DNA of 64,000 nt from Mucilaginibacter gossypii (GCF_900100945.1 NZ_FNCG01000004.1:496001-560000), one strand, 5' to 3'; positions 26,262-36,757 are shown, numbered from the stretch's first letter. Made by a program: numbers and translations. Notes: generated by a model from the letters alone, not told the origin.

Positions 26262-27047
26262 TAAAAATGTACTTGTATATGCGTATGGTAACTCTACAAA
26301 ACCCGCAGGTGTTTGTTTGCTGTACCGTGTTTTATTTCACTAAGATACTTTGGGCAACTTTTTAAATCGTTTTAAAAAGAGTTTGTTTAATTGATAAAAT
26401 GACATAAAAGTATTAGGTATCGATGCTTTATTTTGAGTGTTTACAGTAGTAATTTAAACGTTTTTGGTAATTTAAAACTAAATAATGAAAAAAAAGTATT
26501 ACATCTTGCCCGTGCATTAAAAGTACATTTGATGCTAAATCAATTATAAAATGCTGTAGCAAAAGGCCGGCCAAAATCTCTGCCGGCAAATTATCAATAC
26601 AGTATTAATGACAGATTAAATTACGGCTAAATAAACCTTTGACCGTTTGGGTTAAATGTTTAAACCAATTTGTCTGCAAACCTAAAAGTTAAAATTTATA
26701 TAGCGCAGTACAGCCCCTAAAATATTAGTTAATGAAGTGTAAAATTTTGATAAGTTGCCTTATATTATACTGTATTGTCGGGCATTTTAAAACTCGCTGC
26801 CAAATTCATTTGAGTTTTCACGGCTTGATATTAACGGCAAATTATCAGATAGTGAGGTTAACTGTGATTTTGCCATACACTAACGTTAAACCATACAGGC
26901 ACATTTTAATTGGTTACGGTGCTGTAAGGAGACATAATAGGCGATGAAGTAACGAAAATTAATAATTAATTGTTTAATTGACATTTTGAAAGTATAAAAG
27001 TGTTAAATTAGTATCATTAATTAGTAAACTTATTTTAGTGGGATTTT
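26262..27047. other. Gene-free regulatory stretch between mlaE and the AraC gene
   Basis: About 790 AT-rich bases separate two divergent genes. I find no supportable gene; a 71-residue frame at 26732-26947 has an implausible composition. A GCCGG/CCGGC hairpin is present at about 26562-26587. Both promoters should lie here. Confidence 0.5.
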
Positions 27048-27926
27048 ATGACTACAAGTAATGTAATGCGGGAGATAACTCCGCTAACGCCAAGTGATTG
27101 TTTTACTATTTTTTCGAGGGTAAAAAAGAAATTTGATTTTCCGCTTCATTATCATGACGAATACGAGCTTAATTTAATTATCAACGCCAAAGGGGCCAAA
27201 AGGGTAGTAGGTGGCCATATTGAGGTTATTGAAGAAGTAGAGCTGGCGCTGATAGGCCCAAACTTATACCATGCCTGGTTTACGCACCAATGTCAAAGCG
27301 AAGATATAACTGAAGTTACCATCCAGTTTCATAAGGATCTGTTTGATGAAAAGTTTCTGAAGCGAAATCAGTTAAGTTTTGTAAAAAGCATGCTCGAGCG
27401 CTCGCAAAGGGGGATTTCTTTCTCATCGGAAACCATTTACGCGCTTAAAGACAGGATTATGCAATTGGATAAAAAGAGCGGTTTTGACTCCGTATTAGAG
27501 CTTCTGTCCATTCTTCATGACCTGTCAATTTCCCGCAATATGAAAATGCTGTCGGATCCAAGCTTTACAAATGAGAAGTTTTACTACAATAGCCGCCGCA
27601 TCGAAAAAGTGTTTGAGCACATGAATATTAACTATAACAAGCAAATCACCCTTGCCGAAGTAGCTAAAATTGCCAATATGCCCGAAGCTTCATTTAGCAG
27701 GTTTATCAAAAAGCGCACGGGCAAAACCTTTATTGACAGTTTGAACGAGATCAGGCTTGGGCATGCTTCCAGGATGCTTATTGACTCTACAACCACGGTA
27801 GCCGAAATTGCCTATAAATGCGGCTTTAACAATATCTCCAATTTTAACAGGATTTTTAAGCGTAAAAAAATGTGTATTCCCAAAGAATTCAGGGAAACCT
27901 ATACCGGAAACCGCGTATTTATTTAA
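27048..27926 (+). CDS. AraC-family transcriptional regulator of the mannan locus
   Basis: A 292-residue regulator. The N-terminal cupin carries HYHDEYELNLI (residues about 31-41), a typical sugar-binding AraC pattern. Two helix-turn-helix motifs follow at the C-terminus: ITLAEVAKIANMPEASFSRFIKKRTGKTF and TTTVAEIAYKCGFNNISNFNRIFKRK. It starts the mannan locus and is separated from the symporter gene by 247 bases. It most likely activates the downstream genes in response to a mannan-derived sugar, which is inferred from position. Confidence 0.88.
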   Translation: MTTSNVMREITPLTPSDCFTIFSRVKKKFDFPLHYHDEYELNLIINAKGAKRVVGGHIEVIEEVELALIGPNLYHAWFTHQCQSEDITEVTIQFHKDLFDEKFLKRNQLSFVKSMLERSQRGISFSSETIYALKDRIMQLDKKSGFDSVLELLSILHDLSISRNMKMLSDPSFTNEKFYYNSRRIEKVFEHMNINYNKQITLAEVAKIANMPEASFSRFIKKRTGKTFIDSLNEIRLGHASRMLIDSTTTVAEIAYKCGFNNISNFNRIFKRKKMCIPKEFRETYTGNRVFI

Positions 27927-28056
27927 CTGGTATTTATTTGGCTTTATGGCTGGTTAAAAATGTATCAGCCTATCGATAAAGTTAAATATAAGGTTAAAAA
28001 AGTATTATAAAGTTGCTGATAATAAATTCATTTTTGAGTAATGACCGTTAGGATCA

Positions 28057-28086
28057 GAATTTTCAGAATTTAAGAATTTTCAGAAT
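28057..28086. repeat. Two 13-bp direct repeats in the mannan promoter region
   Basis: GAATTTTCAGAAT occurs at 28057-28069 and 28074-28086, with a period of 17 bases. A complementary version (aattctgttaattc...attctgtaaattc) lies at about 28130-28160. They could be AraC half-sites before the symporter gene or general intergenic repeats of this group. Confidence 0.4.
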
Positions 28087-28173
28087 GCTTGAACATCGCC
28101 CTATCAGCCTTTATGTACTGGATTATTTTAATTCTGTTAATTCAAAAATTCTGTAAATTCCGATTCAGACAAG

Positions 28174-30006
28174 ATGAAGTTACACTTACTTGATGTTGCC
28201 ATTATAGTTTTATACCTGCTGAGCACCATTTTTATTGGTTTATGGTACCGTAAAAAAGCTCGCGAAAATAAGGAAAGCTACATGCTGGGCGGCAAATCTT
28301 TACCCTGGTATAAACTGGGTTTAAGCGATGCCTCCGATATGTTCGACATCAGCGGCACCATGTGGATGGTAAGCCTGTGCTTTGTTTATGGCATGAAAAG
28401 CATCTGGATCCCCTGGCTATGGCCCGTATTTAACCAGGTGTTTTTGATGATGTACCTGTCGCGCTGGCTGCGCCGGTCAAACGCCGCTACCGGGGCCGAA
28501 TGGCTGGCAACCCGTTTCGGTAAAACCGGGCCGGGAGTAACAGGTTCAAATGTGGTGGTTATCGCTTTCGCGCTTTTGAGCTGTTTTGGCTTCCTGGCTT
28601 ATGGGTTTATTGGTTTGGGCAAGTTCATTGAAATATTTATTCCCTGGGACCTGGTTAAAGCTTACGTGCCCTTCCACGTGGCGCCTCAGTATGTACCGCA
28701 TATGTACGGGATCATATTTACGCTATTCGCCATGTTTTATTCTATCATAGGCGGCATGCATAGTATTGTACTGGGCGATATGATCAAGTACGGCATTATG
28801 ACGGTGGCCTGCGTGTGGATCAGTTTCATAGCTGCAGGCAAACTCAGCGGCAACCACCTCAATGTGCCCGATGGCTGGTATAGCCCTTTTTTTGGTAAAA
28901 ATCTTGGCCTCAGCTGGACGGGGATCATCAACGAGGTAAATAACAAGATCAAAGAAGATGGCTATTCGCTGTTCGGCCTGTTTTTTATGATGATGACTTT
29001 TAAAGGCTTCTTCGCGGCAGTGGCCGGGCCCGCACCCAATTATGATATGCAAAAGATCCTCTCCACCCGCTCGCCCGAAGAGGCCAGCAAAATGAGCGGC
29101 TTTGTAAATATCATCCTGCTGCCTATCCGTTATTCGCTTATTGTGAGTTTAACTATCCTGGGCGTACTTTTTTATCACCAAATGGATTTGAAAGACGCCA
29201 AAGGGGCTATTGATTTTGAACGCATCCTGCCGGCCGTGATCAACAACTTTTTGCCCGTTGGTTTGGTTGGCTTGCTGCTGGCCGGCTTGCTTGGGGCTTT
29301 CATGAGCACCTTCAGCGGTACCATGAACGCGGCGCAGGCTTATATTGTGAATGATATCTACCTCAAATACATCAATCCAAGGGCATCTACCAAAAAAATC
29401 ATCACCGCCAACTACATGGTGGGGGTTTTTGTGGTAGCGGTGGGCGTGATACTCGGCTTTTTTGTAAAGGATGTGAATAGTGTGCTGCAATGGATAGTAT
29501 CGGCACTTTATGGCGGTTATATAGCCAGTAATGTACTTAAATGGCATTGGTGGCGCTTTAATGCCAACGGTTTTTTTTACGGCATGCTTTCGGGGATTTT
29601 GTCAGCCATGATATTCTCGCTTATTATCCCTTCGGTCCAACTGTTGTACTGGTTCCCGGTGCTGTTTGCCATCTCGCTGGGGGGCTCGGTTATCGGCTCG
29701 TACGCTACAGCGCCAACGGATATGACCGTGTTGCGGTCATTTTATACCACCGTAAGGCCATGGGGCTTTTGGGGGCCTATTAAGGCTTTGGTAATGGAGA
29801 AAGATCCATCATTTGTGCCCAACAAAAACTTTAAGCTAAACATGTTCAACGTGGTTATAGGCACTATTACACAATGCTGCCTTACCATACTGCCCATGTA
29901 CCTGATACTGGCACAAAAAGCATCACTCATAGTTACCATAGCCATACTGGTGGTTACTATTACCATACTGAAAAAAACATGGTGGAATAAATTAAAGGAC
30001 TATTGA
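28174..30006 (+). CDS. Sodium:solute symporter (SSS family), probable mannobiose/mannosyl-glucose uptake
   Basis: A 610-residue integral membrane protein with about 14 hydrophobic segments. It opens with [24 protein letters not shown] and contains the SSS pattern [26 protein letters not shown] and the later [21 protein letters not shown]. It imports solute with Na+. Its place directly before GH130, epimerase and GH26 genes matches the cation symporter in the mannan cluster of Bacteroides fragilis, so a beta-manno-oligosaccharide substrate is likely. The stop overlaps the region just upstream of the GH130 start, giving tight coupling. Confidence 0.88.
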   Translation: MKLHLLDVAIIVLYLLSTIFIGLWYRKKARENKESYMLGGKSLPWYKLGLSDASDMFDISGTMWMVSLCFVYGMKSIWIPWLWPVFNQVFLMMYLSRWLRRSNAATGAEWLATRFGKTGPGVTGSNVVVIAFALLSCFGFLAYGFIGLGKFIEIFIPWDLVKAYVPFHVAPQYVPHMYGIIFTLFAMFYSIIGGMHSIVLGDMIKYGIMTVACVWISFIAAGKLSGNHLNVPDGWYSPFFGKNLGLSWTGIINEVNNKIKEDGYSLFGLFFMMMTFKGFFAAVAGPAPNYDMQKILSTRSPEEASKMSGFVNIILLPIRYSLIVSLTILGVLFYHQMDLKDAKGAIDFERILPAVINNFLPVGLVGLLLAGLLGAFMSTFSGTMNAAQAYIVNDIYLKYINPRASTKKIITANYMVGVFVVAVGVILGFFVKDVNSVLQWIVSALYGGYIASNVLKWHWWRFNANGFFYGMLSGILSAMIFSLIIPSVQLLYWFPVLFAISLGGSVIGSYATAPTDMTVLRSFYTTVRPWGFWGPIKALVMEKDPSFVPNKNFKLNMFNVVIGTITQCCLTILPMYLILAQKASLIVTIAILVVTITILKKTWWNKLKDY

Positions 30007-30017
30007 TAGAAAACTAT

Positions 30018-31214
30018 ATGACGCAGGAATTTAACCAAAGGCTCGTTCAACTACAGGCCGAACAAGCTCAATTGATTAACCGGCAAAACCAGGTTGAGGA
30101 AACAGGCAACGGTATTTTTTGCCGGTTTAAATATCCTGTGCTTACTGCCGCCCATACCCCGCTTGAGTGGCGGTATGATCTTGATGCTAAAACCAACCCT
30201 CATTTAATGGAACGTTTTGGTATTAACGCCGTTTTTAATGCCGGCGCTATAAAGTTTAACGGCAAATACCTGATGGTAGCAAGGGTTGAAGGCGCCGATC
30301 GGAAATCATTTTTCGCTGTGGCCGAAAGTGCTGATGGGATCAATGGTTTTAAATTTTGGGATTACCCGGTTGAACTGCCCCAAACCGATGAACCCGATAC
30401 CAATGTGTACGATATGCGCCTTACCCAGCATGAAGATGGCTGGATCTATGGCCTGTTTTGTACCGAACGCCGTGACCCTGAAGCTCCGTCATATGATCAG
30501 TCGATGGCGATAGCGGCCTGCGGTATTGCGCGTACCAGGGACCTGGTAAAATGGGAGCGCCTGCCCGATCTGAAAACCAACTCGCCCCAGCAGCGCAACG
30601 TAGTATTACACCCCGAGTTTGTTGATGGTAAGTATGCCTTGTATACCCGTCCGCAGGATGGTTTTATCAGTGCAGGGACCGGCGGTGGAATAGGTTTTGG
30701 CTTGTGCGACACTATGGAGAACGCGGTTGTTGACCACGAAACTATCATCCACAATAAAAGCTACCATACCGTTTACGAAGCCAAGAATGGCCAGGGCCCG
30801 GCGCCAATCAAAACGGAAAAAGGCTGGCTGCACCTGGCGCATGGCGTACGCAATACAGCTGCTGGTTTACGTTATGTGTTGTACATGTTTATGACCGACC
30901 TTCATGACCTTACTAAAGTACTTTACCAACCAGCAGGTTATTTTTTGGCCCCGGTTGGTGAGGAGCGTATTGGCGATGTATCAAATGTAGTGTTCTGTAA
31001 TGGCTGGATAGCCGATGATAACGGATCGGTTTATGTTTATTATGCGTCCTCAGATACCCGCATGCATGTAGCCACAACTACAATTGATAAACTGATAGAC
31101 TATGCCATGAACACACCGGCCGATGGTTTGCGTTCGGCCTCATCGGTACAGGCAGTGTACAATATTATCGATAAAAATAAAGCTTTAGGCCAATTACAGG
31201 GAGCCGGCGCCTGA
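30018..31214 (+). CDS. GH130 beta-1,4-mannosylglucose phosphorylase
   Basis: A 398-residue cytoplasmic glycoside phosphorylase with a five-bladed propeller fold. Its sequence runs very close to 4-O-beta-D-mannosyl-D-glucose phosphorylase of subfamily GH130_1: [71 protein letters not shown], and [14 protein letters not shown]. It splits Man-beta-1,4-Glc with phosphate to mannose-1-phosphate and glucose. I chose the ATG at 30018 over a TTG at 30003 that overlaps the symporter stop. The epimerase follows 14 bases downstream. Confidence 0.93.
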   Translation: MTQEFNQRLVQLQAEQAQLINRQNQVEETGNGIFCRFKYPVLTAAHTPLEWRYDLDAKTNPHLMERFGINAVFNAGAIKFNGKYLMVARVEGADRKSFFAVAESADGINGFKFWDYPVELPQTDEPDTNVYDMRLTQHEDGWIYGLFCTERRDPEAPSYDQSMAIAACGIARTRDLVKWERLPDLKTNSPQQRNVVLHPEFVDGKYALYTRPQDGFISAGTGGGIGFGLCDTMENAVVDHETIIHNKSYHTVYEAKNGQGPAPIKTEKGWLHLAHGVRNTAAGLRYVLYMFMTDLHDLTKVLYQPAGYFLAPVGEERIGDVSNVVFCNGWIADDNGSVYVYYASSDTRMHVATTTIDKLIDYAMNTPADGLRSASSVQAVYNIIDKNKALGQLQGAGA

Positions 31215-31228
31215 ACAGAGATTTAAAC

Positions 31229-32452
31229 ATGCTTCAACTATCAAATACTGTTTCAAATCATCAGCTTGCTATCTTCAGCAATGAGCTAACAGGTGAGCTG
31301 AAAAATATCCTCAACTATTGGCTTAATTATACTGTAGATGAAGTAAACGGTGGTTTTTGGGGCAAGATTAACAATGATAACCAGGTTACTCCCGGTGCCC
31401 CCAAAGGTTCGGTCTTAAACGCGCGCATCCTGTGGAGTTTTTCTGCTGCTTATAATCAAAATCCTGATGAAGTTTATTTACAGGCAGCTAAGCGGGCCTA
31501 TGATTATATCAAAGCTCATTTTGTTGATGATGAGTTTGGCGGCGTGTATTGGTCGGTTGATTACAAAGGCGATATGCCGGATACTAAAAAACAGGTATAT
31601 GCCAATGCCTTTACCATTTACGCGCTGAGTGAATATTATATAGCTTCGAAATCGGAAAGGGTAAAGCAGGAAGCCATCGGCCTCTATCATCTTTTGATCA
31701 ATAAAAGCTACGACAAGGATAAAACGGGTTATCTCGAAGCTTTCACGCGCGATTGGCAGCCGCTCGGCGATCTTAGGCTAAGCGCTAAGGATGCCAACGA
31801 GAAAAAGACCATGAACACCCATCTGCACGTACTGGAAGCTTATACCAACCTGTACCGCATCTGGCCCGATGGCGGACTTAAACAGCAGATTGAAACCCTG
31901 ATCAATAATTTTTTTGATCATTTTATTGATGCTGGAACCAGGCACCTCGTGCTGTTTTTTGATGAGGATTGGAACCGCCGGTCAGAAACCATATCGTACG
32001 GGCACGATATTGAAGCCACCTGGCTTTTACTGGAGGCCGCCGAAGTTATTGGTAATCAGGAAATGATCGAGAAGGTCAGCAGCACTTGCATCGCGATAGC
32101 AGAAGCAACTATACAGGGTTTAGATGTTGATGGTGGCTTATGGTATGAATATGAACCGGCAAATGGTCGTCTCATCAAAGAAAAACACTGGTGGGTACAG
32201 GCCGAAGCTATGGTAGGTTTTTACAATGCCTGGCAGGTTAGCGGTAATGATAAATACTTTCATTTGGTCCTTAAAAACTGGGCTTTTATAAAAGATAAAA
32301 TACTTGATAAACAAAACGGTGAATGGTTTTGGGGTATCAAAGCCGATGGCAGTATTATGCCCGGCGAGGACAAAGCAGGGCTTTGGAAATGCCCCTATCA
32401 TAACAGCCGTGCATGTATTGAAATTATCAGGCGTATAGGCCCGATAAATTAG
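31229..32452 (+). CDS. Mannobiose (cellobiose) 2-epimerase, AGE family
   Basis: A 407-residue cytoplasmic (alpha/alpha)6-barrel enzyme of the N-acylglucosamine 2-epimerase superfamily. The cellobiose 2-epimerase features are present: His200 (HLHVLEAY), His259 (YGHDIEATWLL) and His391 (YHNSRACIE), with KHWWVQAEAMVGF at about 319-331. It epimerises the reducing-end sugar, here most likely beta-1,4-mannobiose to mannosyl-glucose, so supplying the GH130 substrate. The three histidines argue against an N-acylglucosamine substrate. It lies between the GH130 and GH26 genes. Confidence 0.92.
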   Translation: MLQLSNTVSNHQLAIFSNELTGELKNILNYWLNYTVDEVNGGFWGKINNDNQVTPGAPKGSVLNARILWSFSAAYNQNPDEVYLQAAKRAYDYIKAHFVDDEFGGVYWSVDYKGDMPDTKKQVYANAFTIYALSEYYIASKSERVKQEAIGLYHLLINKSYDKDKTGYLEAFTRDWQPLGDLRLSAKDANEKKTMNTHLHVLEAYTNLYRIWPDGGLKQQIETLINNFFDHFIDAGTRHLVLFFDEDWNRRSETISYGHDIEATWLLLEAAEVIGNQEMIEKVSSTCIAIAEATIQGLDVDGGLWYEYEPANGRLIKEKHWWVQAEAMVGFYNAWQVSGNDKYFHLVLKNWAFIKDKILDKQNGEWFWGIKADGSIMPGEDKAGLWKCPYHNSRACIEIIRRIGPIN

Positions 32453-32496
32453 CCGTAAAGCAAGGCTTCAAATGGTTTAACTTAGCGGCAGTGATT

Positions 32497-33621
32497 ATGA
32501 TAAAATTTTTTAGAAGGATTGCTGTTTTATACCTGCTGATCCATAGTTCAACCGCTATGGCGCAGCTGTTTGAACCTGCCGATAAGCACGCCACAACCGA
32601 AACCCGGCAGCTTTTTTACAGTATGCAGCGGCTGCTTAACGTGGGGGTAATATTTGGCCACCATGATGACCTGGCCTATGGTGTGGGATGGCGTAATGAA
32701 CCAGGCCGCTCAGATGTTAAGACTGTTACCGGATCATACCCGGCCCTGTGTGGTTGGGATTTGGCCAGGATTGAGCACGACAGCATTCACGATATTAACG
32801 GAATCGCCTTTGAACAGCAGAAGCAGTTTGTTAAGGATGTTTACGCGCGCGGCGGCATCAATACATTTTGCTGGCATATGGATAACCCGGCCAATGGCAA
32901 AACCGCCTGGGATACCACGCAGCATACCGTAAAAGATCTTATCCCCGGCGGCGCGTTTCATAATGTATATATTGAGTATCTTGATCGTGCGGCCAATTAT
33001 TTAGCTGATATGAAAGGCCCGGAAGGCGAGGCTATCCCGATATTGTTCCGGCCATTTCATGAACTTACGGGCAATTGGTTTTGGTGGTGCAAAAACACCT
33101 GTACCCCCGATGAATTTAAAGCCCTGTGGCGTTTTACTATCGATTACCTGCGGGATAAAAAGAAGCTGCATAACTTGCTCATCGTATATTCGGCGGCTGA
33201 TTTTGAATCGGAAGATGAGTTTTTGGAACGCTATCCCGGCGATGCTTACGCGGATTTTATAGGCTTTGATAATTATTGTACGCAAAGCGTTGAGCGTTTT
33301 CAAGCTAAGCTGGATCAACGCCTTGCCATTGTTGATGGCATCGCTGTAAAACACCATAAAATAGCATGCCTGCCCGAAACCGGCTATGAAGGTATCCCCA
33401 TGCCCAACTGGTGGACGGATATATTACTGCAAGCCCTCGCTAAGCATAAAGTATCCTACGTAATGGCATGGCGCAACGGAAACGATCATCATTATTACGT
33501 TCCCTACCCCGGCCAAACCAGCGCCGGTGATTTTATAAAGTTTTATAATAGCCCGCAAACCATTTTCCAAAACCGCATAACACCACTGGGCATTTATGGT
33601 AAGCCAAATTGGAAGCAGTAG
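32497..33621 (+). CDS. Secreted GH26 endo-beta-1,4-mannanase
   Basis: A 374-residue enzyme with a signal peptide (MIKFFRRIAVLYLLIHSSTAMA) and a GH26 (beta/alpha)8 barrel. The acid/base Glu is at about residue 189 in FRPFHELTGNWFWW, and the nucleophile Glu at about 294 in CLPETGYEG. The HHDDLAYGVGW segment at the N-terminus is typical of the family. It cuts beta-1,4-mannan into mannobiose outside the cytoplasm. The ATG at 32497 gives the clean signal peptide; a GTG six bases earlier is also in frame. It has no lipobox, so it is probably periplasmic or released. Confidence 0.93.
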   Translation: MIKFFRRIAVLYLLIHSSTAMAQLFEPADKHATTETRQLFYSMQRLLNVGVIFGHHDDLAYGVGWRNEPGRSDVKTVTGSYPALCGWDLARIEHDSIHDINGIAFEQQKQFVKDVYARGGINTFCWHMDNPANGKTAWDTTQHTVKDLIPGGAFHNVYIEYLDRAANYLADMKGPEGEAIPILFRPFHELTGNWFWWCKNTCTPDEFKALWRFTIDYLRDKKKLHNLLIVYSAADFESEDEFLERYPGDAYADFIGFDNYCTQSVERFQAKLDQRLAIVDGIAVKHHKIACLPETGYEGIPMPNWWTDILLQALAKHKVSYVMAWRNGNDHHYYVPYPGQTSAGDFIKFYNSPQTIFQNRITPLGIYGKPNWKQ

Positions 33622-33693
33622 CCTTGCGGTTCATGGATGATAGTTCATGGTTCATAGAGGAGGTGGATAATACATTCATTTTGGCTTTATGCT

Positions 33694-35001
33694 TTAAGTC
33701 TTCGGCTTTTTGCTTAAAACAGCTACCCCCGATATCCCGGCCAGCAAGGACGCTAACAGGATCCCATACTTGGCCTGGTCAATCATTTCGACATGATCAA
33801 AGGCTAATGCCGATATAAAAAGGGACATGGTAAAACCTACGCCTGCAAGCAAAGCCACACCTGTCATTTGTTTCCAGGATGAGCCTGCGGGTAATTGTGC
33901 GCCAAATTTTACCATGAACCAGGTAAAGAGCAATACACCTGTAAACTTGCCGGCAAGCAGGCCTATAGCCACACCCATGCTAACAGGGTTGGCCAGTGAC
34001 GAGAAAAAGTCATGGCTAACAATAATCCCGGCGTTGGCTAAAGCAAAAAGCGGCATGATGACGAAAGCTACCCAGGGATGCAGGGTGTGTTCAATTTTTT
34101 GCAGCGGTGTTTCGGCGTCAAGGCTCAGCTTTTTTATTTTATCAATAATGTGGTGCTGTCCGGGCGTTATAAGCGTGCTGTTGTTTGGTTGCTCGTTTTC
34201 AAAATCGGTAAGGTATTGCTTTACAGATTGGGTGTAACTGATCTCGCTGATGCGGGTACGGGCAGGAATAGTAAAAGCCACCAATACACCCGCAATAGTT
34301 GCGTGGACGCCCGAAAGTAAAAAAGCTATCCAAACAGCGAAGCCTATGATCAAATAAAAAGCAGTACTCCTGATCCCCATTTTATTGCCGATAAGCAGCA
34401 GCACCAGCAGCCAAACCCCAAAGGTAAGTGGTACAAGCGCTATGTGACTGCTGTAAAACAGGGCAATTACCAATACCGCGCCAAGGTCATCGGCAACGGC
34501 CAATGCTGATAGGAAAACTTTTACAGAGGATGGAATATGTTTGCCCGCCATAGATAGTAAAGCCAGTGCGAAGGCTATATCTGTAGCCATCGGAATTCCC
34601 CAGCCATGGGCCGATGGCTTACCTGTATTAAAAAGGAAAAAGATGAAAGCAGGCACCAGCATTCCGCCCAATGCGGCAAACATAGGGAGTGAAGCTTTTT
34701 TTACAGAGGATAGTTCGCCGGCCATAAACTCGCGTTTTAACTCGAGGCCTATCACAAAGAAAAATAAAGCCATAAGGCCGTCGTTGATCCAAAGGTGCAG
34801 CGGATGGTTTAAAACATATTTATCAAAACCGAGCGATAGTTTGAGGTCCCAAAGTTGGTGGTAACTGAGCTGAAAAGGCGAGTTTACCCATACGATAGCC
34901 ACAATTACGCTGATAAAAAGCACTATGCCGCCGGTATGTTCCTGGTTTATGAATTTGCTTACCGGCTGCGTGATTTTATCAATAGGGTAGCTTTGTTTCA
35001 T
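33694..35001 (-). CDS. nhaA: Na+/H+ antiporter NhaA
   Basis: A 435-residue inner-membrane antiporter with 11-12 helices. The sodium-binding pair is Asp171-Asp172 in LAVADDLGAV, with Asp141 in MATDIAF. The N-terminal GGIVLFISVIVAIVWVNSP and the FFFVIGLELKREF segment are conserved. It exports Na+ in exchange for protons for pH and salt control. The C-terminus is slightly longer than E. coli NhaA (388), partly through an insert at about residues 265-300 (SVKQYLTDFENEQPN...), a hydrophilic loop. Monocistronic. Confidence 0.95.
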   Translation of the reverse strand: MKQSYPIDKITQPVSKFINQEHTGGIVLFISVIVAIVWVNSPFQLSYHQLWDLKLSLGFDKYVLNHPLHLWINDGLMALFFFVIGLELKREFMAGELSSVKKASLPMFAALGGMLVPAFIFFLFNTGKPSAHGWGIPMATDIAFALALLSMAGKHIPSSVKVFLSALAVADDLGAVLVIALFYSSHIALVPLTFGVWLLVLLLIGNKMGIRSTAFYLIIGFAVWIAFLLSGVHATIAGVLVAFTIPARTRISEISYTQSVKQYLTDFENEQPNNSTLITPGQHHIIDKIKKLSLDAETPLQKIEHTLHPWVAFVIMPLFALANAGIIVSHDFFSSLANPVSMGVAIGLLAGKFTGVLLFTWFMVKFGAQLPAGSSWKQMTGVALLAGVGFTMSLFISALAFDHVEMIDQAKYGILLASLLAGISGVAVLSKKPKT

Positions 35002-35096
35002 AGATGCCTAAAATAGGGATTAAGTTTGATTTTTTGGTGAGATGATCTGCCAATTACATCGGATTAAAACAAAACCCGGCCATAAAACATTTATCA

Positions 35097-35384
35097 ATGA
35101 AACCGGATATTATGAATAACTATCAGCAAAAATGGATAAGTACATTGAAAAACGCTCATTTAAATGGTTGGGAGATCAAGCCGCAGGGGGATGATATTTT
35201 TGTGGAGATGCCGCATGTTACAGACCTTAAACTAATAAGGGATAACCTGCCCGAAACACTTGCGCTGATGGCCTTGGATATTAATTTACCGAAGGAAAGG
35301 CTGAAGTTTATTTTTCACAACGGGTACGAGCAGTTTGAATACCTGCTTAACCCTGCCGCTGCGGATTTGGAACAGGAGGACTAA
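35097..35384 (+). CDS. Hypothetical small protein
   Basis: A 95-residue soluble protein, divergent from nhaA and convergent with the MFS gene, whose 3' end it overlaps by 38 bases. It contains NGWEIKPQGDDIFVEMPHVTDLKLIRDNLPETLALMAL. I do not recognise the family. The mixed alpha/beta pattern and the acidic tail (AAADLEQED) suggest a small folded cytoplasmic protein. A second in-frame ATG four codons on (35112, MNNYQ) is a possible start. Confidence 0.6.
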   Translation: MKPDIMNNYQQKWISTLKNAHLNGWEIKPQGDDIFVEMPHVTDLKLIRDNLPETLALMALDINLPKERLKFIFHNGYEQFEYLLNPAAADLEQED

Positions 35385-36585
35385 AATCAACGGTTGTTGT
35401 ATCGTTGGGTAATTCCTCTTTGGTATTATCCGAATCAATTTTGGCCATTGTTGATACCACTACTACCGAAATTCCCATACAGGCAATCAGGATAAAAGAG
35501 GCCCTGAGGGTAGCAATTCCTGCTATAAAACCGATAACCGGCGGACCGACTAAAAAGCCCATAAAACCAATAGTTGATACTGCAGCCAGTGCAACGCCCG
35601 GCGACATAGTTTTTGATTTGCCGGCAGCGCTGTATACCATAGGCACTACAGATGATACACCGGCACCAACCAGTAAAAAACCGGCCATGGCCGTATAAAC
35701 ATAAGGGAAAGCTACCGCTATTAGCAAACCTGTTGCGGTTAATGAGCCGCTAACTTGTAAGGTGCGTTTTAAGCCAAATTTGTGAGCAAACCAATCGGCC
35801 ACAAAACGGCCGCCTGCCATGGTGAACATGAATGTAGTAAAGCCTATGCCAACCAACGCCTCGGGGGCCAGTACTACTTTTTTGAAGTAGATCACGCTCC
35901 AGTCGAACATAGCGCCTTCGCAAATCATGGAACAGAAGGCTATAATACCTAATTTGATGAGCGATTTATCGGGCATTACAAACACAGGCCCGGAGTCGGT
36001 TACTTGATCATCTTTCAGGTAACGGGCAGCTACGGCCACGCCAATCGCTATCACGATCAGCATTAACGAAAAATGATGAAAAGGGATAATGCCGTTGGCT
36101 ATCATGAACGTACCTATACCTGCCCCGGTAAAACCGGCCAGGCTCCACAAGCCATGAAAAAATGCCATAATAGGCCTTTGATAAAGCTGCTCGGTAGCCA
36201 CTGCCTGTGTGTTTACCGCAATGTTTACAGAATTGCTTGCAAAGCCGAAACAAAGCAGGCAGATGATAAGCTGAAAAGTATTTTGTGCGAGGCCTAAACT
36301 TACCAATGCAGCAGCGTAAACCAACAGCGCGGCGATAACGAGTTTTTTACTGCCTATTTTGGTGATGATCCAGCCCGAGAAAGGCAGGGAACACATGAGG
36401 CCAACCGGCAGGGCGAATAACACGGCACCCAAACCGGCGTCTGATAAACCTAAATTTTGCTGAACAGTAGCAATGCGTGATGCCCAGCTTGAGAAACTTA
36501 ACCCCGCCATAAAAAACATAGCACCCACGGCAATGCGGAGCGTTAACTTGTTAATGGTATCTGTTTTTTGTGGGATATTGTTCAT
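35347..36585 (-). CDS. MFS transporter, YbjJ/FucP-like
   Basis: A 412-residue inner-membrane carrier with 12 predicted helices. The pattern FMAGLSFSSWASRIATVQQNLGLSDAGLGAVLFALPVGLMCSLPFSGWI is that of the YbjJ branch of the MFS, and glycine-rich motifs AGFTGAGIGTFMI and GGRFVADWFAHKFG follow. The substrate is unknown; sugar or drug transport cannot be told apart. A perfect 10-bp palindrome lies just upstream of the start codon and is a good operator candidate. Its 3' end overlaps the convergent small gene. Confidence 0.85.
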   Translation of the reverse strand: MNNIPQKTDTINKLTLRIAVGAMFFMAGLSFSSWASRIATVQQNLGLSDAGLGAVLFALPVGLMCSLPFSGWIITKIGSKKLVIAALLVYAAALVSLGLAQNTFQLIICLLCFGFASNSVNIAVNTQAVATEQLYQRPIMAFFHGLWSLAGFTGAGIGTFMIANGIIPFHHFSLMLIVIAIGVAVAARYLKDDQVTDSGPVFVMPDKSLIKLGIIAFCSMICEGAMFDWSVIYFKKVVLAPEALVGIGFTTFMFTMAGGRFVADWFAHKFGLKRTLQVSGSLTATGLLIAVAFPYVYTAMAGFLLVGAGVSSVVPMVYSAAGKSKTMSPGVALAAVSTIGFMGFLVGPPVIGFIAGIATLRASFILIACMGISVVVVSTMAKIDSDNTKEELPNDTTTVDFSPPVPNPQRQG

Positions 36586-36597
36586 GTTTTAGTATTG

Positions 36598-36622
36598 CCA
36601 TAGTGTCTAAATGACACTATGG
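36598..36622. promoter_or_regulatory. Perfect palindrome upstream of the MFS gene (operator candidate)
   Basis: CCATAGTGTC (36598-36607) - TAAAT - GACACTATGG (36613-36622) is an exact 10-bp inverted repeat, 13 bases before the MFS start. This TGTC-N5-GACA form is typical of dimeric repressor sites such as TetR or GntR. No regulator gene adjoins it. Confidence 0.55.
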
Positions 36623-36711
36623 TTAATTGCCACAAATATAAGGCAATTAATTGTACTTTTAATAAGCTAAATCGTTTTTTACTTTTACGTGAATTAAACA
36701 CTATATAAACG

Positions 36712-36757
36712 GAAAAGCGCTCGCTTAGCCTGTAATTGACTGAAAGCGAACGCTTCT
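36712..36757 (-). terminator. Hairpin after the Thr-Gly lipoprotein gene
   Basis: Reading leftwards, GAAGCGTTCGCTTT and AAGCGAGCGCTTTTC form a long imperfect stem with a T-rich end, 20 bases beyond the lipoprotein stop. It is a probable rho-independent terminator. Confidence 0.55.

Noticed and set aside
26732..26947. 71-residue frame in the long gap before the AraC gene
   Set aside because: Cys/Ile/Arg mixture without a recognisable fold, no promoter or start signal, and an AT-rich intergenic setting.
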